DNA of 64,000 nt from Atopsyche davidsoni. Its lineage: Eukaryota; Arthropoda; Insecta; Trichoptera; Hydrobiosidae. The DNA is taken from the NCBI GenBank assembly GCA_022113835.1, contig JAILWY010000011.1, positions 5,456,001 to 5,520,000 on the forward strand, read 5' to 3'. Both the position numbers and the translations under genes were made by a program. Under the pieces are notes generated by a model. It searched no databases and had not been told where the DNA came from. It saw nothing but the letters and a program-made list of their open reading frames with translations. This document shows, piece after piece, positions 45,490 to 56,073 of the stretch. Each line of letters starts with the position of its first letter. The stretch's first letter is position 1.

Positions 45490-47180
45490 GAAAATAGCTC
45501 CAGTATCGAGATATAATCGATTGAATAAATTTTTTTTAGTACTTGAAACATTCACAATCTGTTTAAATGTACTTATAATTATCAATATTTTAGTTTTTAA
45601 AAAAATTATACGCATGTAAAAAAATATGTTTTTTTTCTGTTAATTCGACTAAACAGCTGTTAAATATCGATCAAAAATTTATATTTTTTATGCTTCATTA
45701 ACAAGTTTAATGTCTGAATTAAGATGGGTGGAGTTTATTGTACATTTGTACGATTTTAATATTATTATATTGCATAAAATAAAGCAGTGATATTCAAATA
45801 TTTTGGATTTTAAAATTCACTTTGTTACAAAGATAAATTATATACACATGGTTGATTTTAATAATATTTCGTATCGTTTGCAATATTTCTGCGATACAAG
45901 GTATAAAACACACAACAAACATGGCTACAATCTGTCGTGTTGTGGGCTAAGCCGTAACTTGTCATTGACAAATAGCCTTCAACCCCCGCAGGCTGTACCG
46001 GTAAACAACCCTTGCATGAAGAAATCCTGCGTCCATCTCCACCCCGCCTGACGCGTCCTCCTTTGAAGGGAATTAGACAAATCAATCATAAACTACCCCT
46101 ACGCTAACATCGTGCAAGACGTGAGAAGCCTGTATCATGTTATTTAAGTTATTATTAAGCTTTTAATATTCGCGATTTAAAAAAATACATTATAAAGTAT
46201 TACATTTGAGCGTTTTTGATTTTATTTTAGAAATTTGATGAAATTACAAGAATTTTTTTTTCCAACTAATCTACAATAATAATTATATTTTTGAACATAA
46301 CCAATACTGTTTTTTGAGTATCTTCACATGTATGAGTTGTAAATGACGATACAGCCTTTATTATAATATTTTGATTATTAATTGTTATCAATAGCAACCG
46401 TTCCTGCAATTTCAATATGTTTAATCCCAAATCCCAAATAGAGTACATTATACCCTGTGGATCAAACATATATCAATTGATTATTGAGTTGTTTATGATT
46501 TATAATTTTTTTTCAGTGTTTAACATATATATTTTTCGTAATTTAATTTAGTTTTTATTTTTGTGAGATTTTTCAGAGCTGCACTATGTTACGTCTACTC
46601 GACAACAGATGGCGTTGTAAGATATTTTATCTTCTTGCCAATTTGCCTAAATATTTATTTTTATTTTATATACTTCAAATAATAATATCAAAATATTTGT
46701 TTAATGTGTAACTTTACCGAACGTAGTAAAATAAAAATAAACGTGATATTGATATCAACAATTATTATATTCTGTATTGATGTGTTTACACTCTTTCGCA
46801 TACGTTTTCTATATATGTATATTTAAATATAATTAAATAGTTTCAATGTAATTATATTAAATTTAAGATGTAGTATCTTCATACATAATTCAGATTTTTT
46901 TTATTATTGAAAATAACAATTTGGACTGGTTTTTGAAAATCGAGTATATTCACACAAAAATGTATCTATCGTGCTATTTATATAAATAAAAGGGTAAGCT
47001 GTAATAAAAATCTGTTTTATTTTATTTTAACAGAAATTTTTGAATAAATTTTTTTTCATGCTTTTTGTGTTTGATTTGTAAAATTGTGTATATTCACGTT
47101 TCGGGCGGCCTAGAGTTACGCTCCGAATGTATTTAGAGTTTTGAGAGTGTACCTTATACAGAGCGGTATCAAACAGTATT
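45490..47180. other. Non-coding region, no gene seen
   Basis: AT-rich. One GC-richer patch at 45960-46070 has short unrecognised frames on both strands. Confidence 0.55.
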
Positions 47181-47189
47181 CTTTCACGA

Positions 47190-47830
47190 TTGTACCCCCG
47201 TCAAAGGCAGGGCTGTCACGAGGCGATGAATCCCGATATCGTCGCAGGGCTGCCCCACACTCGCCGGGCACCGGTCAGGCGAGGGTCCGCGCCCCTGGGA
47301 TTGCGACGTCAGTCTTCCTGCTAGACGGACCGCAGGATTATTAGGGTGGCTGTGATGTCTTGTCGTTGGCAGGGGTGGCCGAAACACCAATGGCGTATTT
47401 AAAAATATTACGAAAAAAATTAATATTATTTACGTAATTGAAACGTGAATTTTATCCGATATGTATCGCACGTATGACTGCAGCAAGATGTGATATTATT
47501 TAATATACACTATGCGCATATCAATAATAGTGTTATGTGTGATAAATTGTTAAAAAAAATTGTTTGAATTAAATAAATAATTAATTTCGTGGGGGGCGTC
47601 GCGTATCTGGACGTAAGGCCGTGGCTGTGATCGGGGCCCCCCGTCCGCGTGGCGGCGATAAGAAAGAATTCTTGCGGACCATCACTCTCGTGTCGGGCAC
47701 AAAGACGGCCCTGGCATTCAAATGACGTCCGCCGGACATGGTCCGGGCTGTCGGGCCCCCATCATCCCCCACCCCCGCTCCTGAGGGGTAGGTAGGGGGG
47801 GTTAGGGGGCCCCCTGCGAGATGTGTAATG
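47190..47830. other. Pair of GC-rich islands, possible exon on minus strand
   Basis: Two sharply bounded GC islands (47190-47395 and 47585-47825). In the second, the minus strand has a pyrimidine tract and CAG (about 47786-47810) resembling a 3' splice site. An open frame follows to a TAA at 47581-47583 (about 68 codons, including LNARAVFVPDTRVMVRKNSF). AT-rich sequence follows the stop. This could be a terminal exon, but the product is not recognised and a CpG-rich regulatory island is equally possible. Confidence 0.25.
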
Positions 47831-47914
47831 ATTTTGTCACAATATAATGAATACTGTCAAATGTGATTGTATTTGGGGAAGATTTTGTATTTTGCACAGC
47901 TGTATGTATATATA

Positions 47915-48281
47915 CAGTAGTACCCCGCTTTACGCGACCCCGTTATGCGCGGTTTCACTATAACGCGAATTTCAAATTTCGCGTTAAAATGCATTGCATT
48001 ACGCGAATTTCTTGAACATAATGTAGTCATTGACTTCTCTTAATGATTAAAAACAGCGTTGGGTGTTATGAACGTGTTTTACAAGAACGTAAAAGAAACG
48101 CTACCCAAAAGACAATAGATGTATTTTTCAGTAAAAATAACACGTAATACTGCATAATGTGTTCTCAGAATAAAAGCGATCGATTCAAATGATTCGTATT
48201 TTTTTGTATTAAGTTTTGACTCTGTATGTATGTTTAATTTCACTTAACGCGATTTTTTCCGGAACGTATCCCTGGCGTAAA
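47915..48281 (+). mobile_element. Pogo/Tigger-type element, 3' end truncated
   Basis: CAGTAGTACCCCGCTTTACG at 47915 follows a TA, as expected for the Tc1-mariner/pogo group. GCGCGG, TAACGCGAATTTC and TTCGCGTTAAAA repeats follow. Near 48241 the mirror begins (CACTTAACGCGATTTTTTCC, GGAACGTATCCCTGGCGTAA) but stops before the last bases, so the outer right inverted repeat is lost. The interior is about 370 bp and non-coding. Confidence 0.65.
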
Positions 48282-48377
48282 TCTATTTTTTAATGTTTTG
48301 CATAAAAATCAGTTGACATGAAATCGCACTTTAAAAAAGTATCAGGTTCCTGACAAACTGAAATGTTTCTATCCTTT

Positions 48378-48475
48378 CAGTCTCGCTAATTCAGCTGTAA
48401 TCTCGACTTTCAGCCACTTGCGTAAATTCTGCATCCACGTAAGCTTCTTCCTTTAATGCCTCTTTTTATTTCGAT
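48378..48475 (-). pseudogene. Retrotransposon 3'-end fragment, copy F8
   Basis: Minus strand: GAAGCTTACGTGGATGCAGA, then TTTACGCAAGTGGCTGAAAG, then TCGAGATTACAGCTGAATTA. This copy best preserves the join between the TWMQ and ELVR parts. Confidence 0.55.
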
Positions 48476-49867
48476 TTTCTGTGTAGGATGACATATACTA
48501 TTTCGAGAAATGTGTACAAAGTTTCCTTAATTTTTTTTTTTATCCTTCATATTGCAACCTTCCATTCTTTAAGAAAATTTACAAGTCAATAGTAACAAAA
48601 TATTGACTTTCTGAGATAATCTAATCTTGAATGTTTCTTGATCGTACATCAAACAAAAATATCTTAAATAATAATACGTATAGTAAAACGTTTTTCACCG
48701 ATAAGTCATCCGATGTGGAAATATATCGTTTTACAATGACTTCTGAGCTGCAATGGACGAGAATTCGTATCGTTTTGTGCAAGTGTTATACATTTAATAA
48801 AAAAAATTAAAATATTAAACGTTGTGCTATTATTACTTAAAATAAAAAAAAAAACATTGTCACATGACGTGTGTTCATTGAATTCCTTCACCACAAGCCA
48901 TTGTGTTTTTTTTTTGTCTTCATTATTAACATTTTCTCTCACTTTGTTATCTGTTCAAGCATATTTAAGGCTACAAATTGCATCTATGTAAAATTTTAAC
49001 TTGTTAAGTAATAATAATTCAAAAATTTTATATAATTTGTAAAATAATATGGTCTTATGTATACTCATGGGTAGATGTTTGTTTATCTTAGGTGACATGA
49101 ATAAAACATTCAATACTAAATGAAAATACAGCGATTCATCAAACTCTACATGTAAATATATCAGTCCCAGGGGGTTGCAGAGAATCATTAATATAAGTCA
49201 ATAAATTACACCCCTTTGCCGGGGGTTGGGGGTGGAGACGTACAATATTTAACGCGATCTGCACGAGCTGGGGATGAAATATCGGAGACAATCGGAAGAT
49301 CTTCAAGATTTATTACAGATTATTTCAATATTTAATTAAATTCCTCAGAGTTTCATATCAAATTTATATGTTTGTTTATCGATGAGCGAAAAAAACGCTT
49401 TAGTAATAATATACAAATGTTAAATGAATAAATAGATGTTCAAATACTATTTTTGATTGGACGAAAAAAAAACACAGTCATTATAAATAAATTTATCCAG
49501 AAAACACGCATTTATTGATAACATGAAATACACTGCTTAATAATTTAAACCAAACCTAACCCAACCACAATATTATTTATTGCCATAATTTACTAAAAGT
49601 CTATTTATAGATTTTCACCTATTATGATTATAATGCCTACTATTGATTTAAAGTTATATTTAAGTATATTCAAAAAAAAACCTTAGGTCATGCAAAAATT
49701 GTTCAGGATGAGTATCGATTTAGAATCTTGCACATAGTATAAGAAAATAAATCGACATTCCCCTAATAAGCAACTATCTTTGTACCGCGTTGTTTTATGT
49801 TAATTGTTGATTCAAAAGTTAAATCTAACAGGCAGTTAAGCATTTCCGCTGCAGCAGAATCAATCAG

Positions 49868-49882
49868 CCGCCATCTTGGATC
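49868..49882. promoter_or_regulatory. YY1/Pho-type site GCCGCCATCTTGG
   Basis: The reverse complement contains AAGATGGCGGC, the known YY1 (Pho in insects) consensus. It lies in a GC-richer block rich in TAATC and TTAATC homeodomain words (49850-49960). Confidence 0.4.
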
Positions 49883-51274
49883 GAGCATTAATAAAGCCGT
49901 TTAATCGGGACTTAATCTTAGACGGTTAAATAGGGATAATTTATTAAGGATCTTGCTAGGGGAGCTATGGGGAGCGAAATGGATAATGGGCACAAAGGCG
50001 TAACGATGCCGACATATGACATCCTCATATTCAGAACGTAAAGTTTTATGCTTCGGAGGTTAAGTTTTGTCACTTTCTGATCCATTTTGCATTTAATGTG
50101 TTCAACAGAAAGTACTTTGTTGAATCCAACTTAAATATGTTTTATTAAGTTTTATGGTAAATTTTAATGGACTTAGTTTATTCAATAATAAACCGCGTCA
50201 TGGAAATACTTTTTTAAAATTAAAAAAAACTTTCCCAATAATAAGAAATATTCACAATCACAAATAAGCAATAAAACAAATAATATATTTAGAGCAAAGA
50301 GACTTTACTGTATTTTAAAAAACCTTTTATCTTTATAGTCAAGAATGATTGCGTTGCATCAATTTTTTTTTTCTTATAATAAGAAACATTGGTTACACAT
50401 GTTTCTTGTTCAATTCACCTGGATGGTTAAATAGATAACCTAAAAATATATTTCATAAAAACACTTCAGGTCTGAGCCTTAAATACTTTGATAAATTACA
50501 CAATAAAGCTAATCTTTAAGTTCACTTGCTTTATCTTGCTTAAATGCTTACAGCGTCTCGATACATAAAATCAGATCGTTATTTACAAAATTCAATAGGG
50601 GCACTTAGCCAACAGCCTGAAATTCCAACCCCTCTAACCGCCCTATTTACTAGCTGTAAGATAGGAGGGTGGGAAAATCCTTTTGGTTAGACGCCAAGGA
50701 TCACACAGATTGATCGCTGCTGACTTTGTCCTTGTTAGCCGAGGTATCCAGCTATTGACGTTTGAAAATGTTAAGGGATTGAAAATAATCACTCAGTCTG
50801 CCCTAAAACTTCCAGGTTCTTAAGAATCGACAGACGAAATTTTGTTTCATTCAGATTCATTGGAAATTTACAAATAATACGTATATCTCATTCACGACAG
50901 ACTTGTTAGGATATGTTAGGTTAGAATTAAACTTCATATCTAAACAAAAAATATAAATACCCCAATGGCTAAAAGAGTAGGAGTTTTTCTTCAAGACAGA
51001 CAAATATGACTAACCTAATTGTTAAAGATTACTTCGTTTTTTTGTCGTTTATGTAAAAGTTTTTGGATATCTTTATTTTAACTTGGTGAATAGTTTTTTT
51101 AAAAAAAAATTATTTATACTGCGTACTATCTCATTTCTCATTTAAATTTATTGAAGAATGCGCAAGTAAAAATAACTCATGAATAAAAGCGTATTGTATC
51201 AATTTTCCATCCAATCCATATCTTTTCTTTTTTTACTGCAACTGATTATCCATCAAAGGATCCAAGGAAGTTAA

Positions 51275-51405
51275 ACAATAAAAGGTAAAAACTAACGTGG
51301 ATGCAAACTTTGCGCTAGTGGCTGTAGGTCGAGAGTACAGTAGAATTAGACAAGCACCTTTTCAGTGAATAATGGTGAAGAGGCACTTGAAGAAGAGGAA
51401 ACAGT
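51275..51405 (+). pseudogene. Retrotransposon 3'-end fragment, copy F9
   Basis: Reads LTWMQTLR, stop, WL, stop, VESTVEL in one frame, then a degraded remainder up to GAGGCACTTGAAGAAGAGG. Two in-frame stops show that it is dead. Confidence 0.55.
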
Positions 51406-51439
51406 TGATTTGTTCGTCTATTTAACTAGACCATACTTT

Positions 51440-51464
51440 TATATATATATATATATATATATAT
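51440..51464. repeat. (TA)n microsatellite
   Basis: About twelve TA units. Confidence 0.95.
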
Positions 51465-52505
51465 CATAATTCATAATCACATCTTGTCAGAGGAAAAGTG
51501 ATATCGCCTAGAAGAGGGATTTAAATTAGGCGAGCGTACATTATTGAGATATCCTGGTGATTGATAATGTTAACATTCTCCTTGCGGCTATAAAACCTGC
51601 ATAATAAAGTATTTTCCCGCCATTTTCGTTTAGAGTGGGACGGGCAGCACGAGAACGAGACGGAAACGACCGATACAACCCCCAACCCCCACCGCCATTA
51701 CGGCCGTGCCCGAGCAAAAGCGACCACCATCGACAAAATCTCAAATACTACGCAACAATCGCAATTCTACCGACTATTTTACTCCACTAAAATATAAATA
51801 ATTTTTTTATTCATAAATATTTGAAACCTTTGAAAAATAAACGTGTGAATTGATTACGAAAACGTTCAACGTTGAGTACGTTTTATTATTCGAGAACAGC
51901 ACACAACCGCTGTTAAAAATTGCAATACCCATATTTATATATTTATCTCAAAACGCTTTTTTGATATCCAAGCAGTTTGATTATATTGAATGTTCAAAAA
52001 AAAATATTGATTATTTGAAACAAAACCAACGCATCGTTGATCACCAATTGTATGAATTTTTATTTTTTTATTTTTTTTCATCATATTATATCGATTTGTT
52101 ATTTTGATTGTGGCATAAGAGGCTGTGTTATGTTCGCGACTCCGCGGGCACAGGGGCGGCGCTCGCCGGGCCATTACGCCGATATAATCTGTGGAACTCT
52201 TTTCCCGAACAGAATTATCGCAGTATTATGCAAAACTTATGGGGGAAATATTAATTTTTCTCGGCTAACGACGGGCGATGGGCGCGCCGCCACTGCAGCC
52301 GGCCCTTCGTAACGGATCGCTGTACCCACTAAAGGAACGACGTATCGCGTATAGATTCACTTTGATATCTTTTCAGAGAATATACGAGGGCAGCGGCGGC
52401 ACGTGGTGGCGCTAAAATCTTCGTTTTATTTTTTCCTTCTTGGAAATTACAACGTTTTTGACATGGAGCGCTCGGTGGGATGCAATTTTAATGTTTTGAA
52501 TAATA

Positions 52506-52713
52506 ATATTTTTGAATAAAATACTTGAGTGATTTTCCAACCTTTCACGTTGGCATTATCAAGCAGACTCTGTTTGATAATGACAACGTGAAAGGTTGGC
52601 GAAACCGGTCACTAATAAAAATAAAAATGTGGAAAATCACTCAAGTATTTTTTTTATTCAAAAATATTAAAATGGAATTCCACCAAGTACTCTCTGTCAA
52701 AAATATTGAATTG
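52506..52713 (-). mobile_element. Family C foldback element, copy C2
   Basis: Arms ATTTTTGAATAAAATACTTG (about 52507) and CAAGTATTTTTTTTATTCAA (about 52642) enclose a palindromic centre: GATAATGCCAACGTGAAAGG-type sequence in both directions. The tail is on the right (GGAATTCCACCAAGTACTCT, then CTGTCAAAAATATTGAATT), in reverse of C1. The flanks TTTTGAATAATAATAT and TTTTAAATAATAT look like an imperfect target duplication. Confidence 0.7.
52571..52613 (+). ncRNA. Hammerhead-like motif of C2 (U3-A8 form)
   Basis: TGT; core TTGATAA (52574-52580); extra T; stem II GACAAC with GTTGGC (one mismatch) around GTGAAAG; GAA; palindrome ACCGGT (52604-52609); C; ACT. It has the same U3 and A8 core changes as C1, and stem II is better preserved here. 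Confidence 0.5.
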
Positions 52714-52727
52714 CTTTTAAATAATAT

Positions 52728-52808
52728 GTAAAATACTTGAGTGATTTTTATTGGTGACCGGTTTCACTAACCTTTCACTTTGACATTATCAAACAGACTG
52801 CTCTGTTT
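52728..52808 (-). mobile_element. Family C fragment adjoining C2
   Basis: Arm AAAATACTTGAGTGATTTTT, then the reverse of the hammerhead-like part (GTGACCGGTTTCACTAACCT) and CATTATCAAACAGA. A second, partial copy directly beside C2. Its core still reads TTGATAA, but stem II is broken. Confidence 0.65.
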
Positions 52809-55800
52809 CTGAAAATATTAAATATAAATTAAATTTAATAAAAATATTTCATGATTAAACTATAAATTTGATGTACATCGCATTTCAGAAAATGTTTTTT
52901 TTCATTTCACAACACAAAATTCCCAAATCAACATACATTTGTATAATTATCATCTCAATAGTTATGTCTCAGTATTTTTTTTTTGATGTGCATAGCTTCA
53001 TATTTACAAATTGAATTCGCGAACAACGAGTTTTCGTAGATGCTTTATTTAAAAGTTTATTTAATGTGACACACGTTAAAACGCAGGTTCGTGCCGCCAA
53101 TGGGCGTCGCAAAATATGCTGAAACACTTTGTGACGGTAAAATTGCAAATTTTCTGTTTTTGTATAAAAAAATAGACGCCGCCCTTGCTCCGTATCATTT
53201 TTAATTCTATACCTCACAAGATTTACGAACAAAATAATGTACCGGCAAGATATTGAAATTTCTTGGCATCTTGCACGTATAGGTTCAAGTTTGCCCCCTT
53301 TTATAAACTTAAAAGTTTATTTAATTAAATTTAAGCACAGTATTTTTACTTTGAGTCAAAAAGTTATCAGACACTTGAAAAAAAAATGTCATTGCTTATG
53401 ATTGCGTCTTCAATCTATTGGCTTTAGTTTAACCTTGTCGATGAATTAATATTATTTATTTGTAAAACCTGCCAAAGTCTGGAGATGTGGGTTTAAATCC
53501 AAGGTGTTACTCGTTTTGTTGTGATTTCATAAAATTTAAAGTTTATATTCAAACATTGTCCCCAAAAAAAAAAAAAAATTTTTATATATTTTTAATAATA
53601 TTAACATGCTGATTTGCATCTCAGTAAATCTATTCTCGCAGCATTCAGTATGTGAAAAAATAAAATCCCTTTATTTATAAATTTAGAAAATCATTATTTA
53701 ATGTATCACAAAAATATAAAATTTGAAAATGATGACAATAGCGAATTTGTATAATTTTTTTTAAAACTCCATCTCGGGATATCGTTTCCGGGTCGTTTCG
53801 GATTCATTTATTCCGAATTATTCGAAAATGAATTAAGGCTTTTTTCATCCCTTGCGTATCATATCGCCATTAACACGGAGGGTGGGAGCGAGGGGCGAGG
53901 GGGGTGGGAGCTTCCAATAAGTATCAGTTGTCTGAGATGGCTTTTAAGGAGGCTTTCGTAATGATATTTTTGTCTGTTTTTTTTTTTCCGAAATGTATTT
54001 CTCTCTAACTGTCATTTGAGTTTTGTGTTAATTTCAAATAATGTGATTGCTAGACGTAATTCGCAAAAAAATAAGTCATACATTTTTTTAACAGCTTAAT
54101 AGCGACCACTGTGTATAAAAAAATTATTCTTATATAAAATATATTAATATTTTAGTTTCTATGAAATAAAATGTACACGAGGTGCTTGAACTCTTTTCAT
54201 CAAAAAACTTGAAATATTCCGTTGTGTAGTCATTTTTTTTTTTTGTAGTGTAAATGAAATTTTAATGTGAAATGATTCCTTTCGTGCATATATATATTGA
54301 TATGGCAAAAGCAACGTAAAATTTGCTTAATTAATATTTTGAACTGGAATGAATGCACATACTGAGCGCCGACTTCTCTTTCGCCTGGCTGGTACTCTGG
54401 AGATATTAATATTCCGAGCTCCGTCAGTTTTGTATTTATTGCAATGCGCCCCGATCCACCCCGCTCTCCCCGCTCTTTTTGCATATTGAAGCAATCGTAT
54501 TTAAAAAGACTTCTGAGTTTTTAAGATATCAAACTTATTACTACTCCTATTCAATATGCAATACTATCACATTTAATTTCAAATACACACTCCTAAGTCT
54601 TTAGAACTAAGCTACAAATAAAATTGAAATCATAATGTTCAATTTAATTTTTAAAATCACTCATCAGTTAAGAGTTATTCGTCTTGTTAAATTTCTTTGA
54701 GCTACTATATTATAAAAACCACAAGCCACGAATGAAAATATCGTTATCCATAACCTATTTGGTTGTTCATATTTATTGTATTATATAACTGAAAAACACC
54801 CTTGTGGTAATTTTTGATATTCGGAACAATGCAAATGACTTAGTTTTTATGAACTCTCGTATCTCAAAAATTCACCGACGCTTTCATTCAATTTTCCAAA
54901 AACTCTATATTTATATGACTGAATAAATTTAAAGAGTTATTACATAAAGCTTATTTTGCTGCATTTTTAGTATTGCAAGGAAAAACATGAAAAATATATA
55001 TTTAGTCTAGAATTTTACTGCTTTAGAACGTCGAGTTAAGTTACCCTTAGTGATCTGGAAAAAAATTTAAAATTCATGTGAACGCTTAAATTAAGGTGTT
55101 AAATATTTTCAGATCAGACTCATAATATTGCGTTTGTTCTTTGATGAAGTCAAAAATGCTAGTCTATCACAAATATGTATCTAACTCCGAAATCGATTTC
55201 ACTCTTGCATATAACGATTTAAATTCTCGATATGTTACAAGCGCCAGTCTGTAACACCTGTACATTATGAAGTCTCCTTGTTCAAGCATTTATAAATAAG
55301 AGTAATAAAAAAGTTCATATTGTTATTGCTGATTGAGATATATTTATCATGGAATACATAATAGGACTCACTGCTTCGTTCAAACTTAAGGTATCCTTTG
55401 CAGATTTCCATGACCGCTCGATTTGTTGGGTTAGGTTAGGTTAGGTTAGATTAGGTACAAGTACCAAACTTAATTTAAAAATATCATTAATTTTGAAAAA
55501 AAGGACTTTTAAAAATTACTACACAAGAAGGACGCGCAACCAAGTGGTTGCTTTTCACCAGATCGAGCGTGTAATTCCAGGAGTAATCAAAAATGTAAAT
55601 GGTGTAACAATCTTCATACACAACTGTCTCGCATTAAGCGTGAACAATCGTGACGTGCTCGTCTCTGTTGTGCCTTGTGTGTTTTCTTTGGGTGCGAGTG
55701 AGACGGGTGCATTGTGTCACTTCTCGTCATTTGTGTCGCCCTGCCTTGGCGCCACCGGCTGTCTCTTTCTTGCATTGCATTTTATTTCGTTTTTGCAGTT

Positions 55801-55853
55801 ACGTTATCAATTATACAGTGCTTCCAAACCATATTTTTTTAAAAATATTATTC
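52809..55853. other. Non-coding region, no gene seen
   Basis: AT-rich. A probable family A T-arm relic (GATGTGGGTTTAAATCC) lies near 53484-53502. G-rich islands lie at 53875-53915 and, as CCCCGCTCTCCCC, at 54459-54471. The 125-codon frame at 55493-55870 runs into copy A6 and has no known domain. Confidence 0.5.
55431..55455 (+). repeat. Short TTAGG array (insect telomere-type motif)
   Basis: TTAGG TTAGG TTAGG TTAGA TTAGG. It matches the usual arthropod telomere unit. At five units it is an interstitial stretch and does not mark a chromosome end. Confidence 0.85.
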
Positions 55854-55861
55854 ATATAAAT

Positions 55862-56059
55862 TATTACTAATATGATTAGGCACATTAGTCCATATATAGA
55901 AGATGACCTAAAGAATCTCTCAGAAAAATATCATCGTGATTTGTGTGGGATCCCAGAGAGTTTCTTTAAGTCATCTTCTATATATGAACTAATGTGCCTA
56001 ATCATATTAGTAATAATATAATAAACCCGTAATGGGTAATAAATACGCATCTGATTGAC
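55862..56059. mobile_element. Family A foldback element, copy A6
   Basis: Left arm about 55865-55921 and right arm about 55956-56012 are a near-perfect inverted repeat, starting TACTAATATGATTAGGCACA. Both arms carry ATATATAGAAGATGA. The tail follows (AATAAACCCGTAATGGGTAA) to GATTGAC. The centre keeps ATTTGTGTGGGATCCC of the tRNA-like part. The possible duplication ATATAAAT (55854-55861, 56066-56073) lies in simple AT sequence and is weak. Confidence 0.8.
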
Positions 56060-56073
56060 ATATATATATAAAT

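Larger units (their letters stand above)
48282..52489. other. Non-coding region, no gene seen
   Basis: AT-rich. Family F fragments lie at 48378-48475 (minus) and 51275-51405 (plus). GC-richer motif patches lie at 49190-49310, 49850-50030 and 50610-50765. A (TA)n run is at 51440-51464. The frames at 51541-51744 and 52037-52312 follow GC patches and are not recognised. A TACGCCGATA word lies near 52175. Confidence 0.5.

Noticed and set aside
47190..47395. Exons on both strands of the first GC island
   Set aside because: Both strands are open simply because of high G+C. No frame is better than the other and none is recognised.
55493..55870. 125-codon plus-strand open frame
   Set aside because: It runs into foldback copy A6, its composition looks like translated AT-rich spacer plus a short GC patch, and I see no domain.
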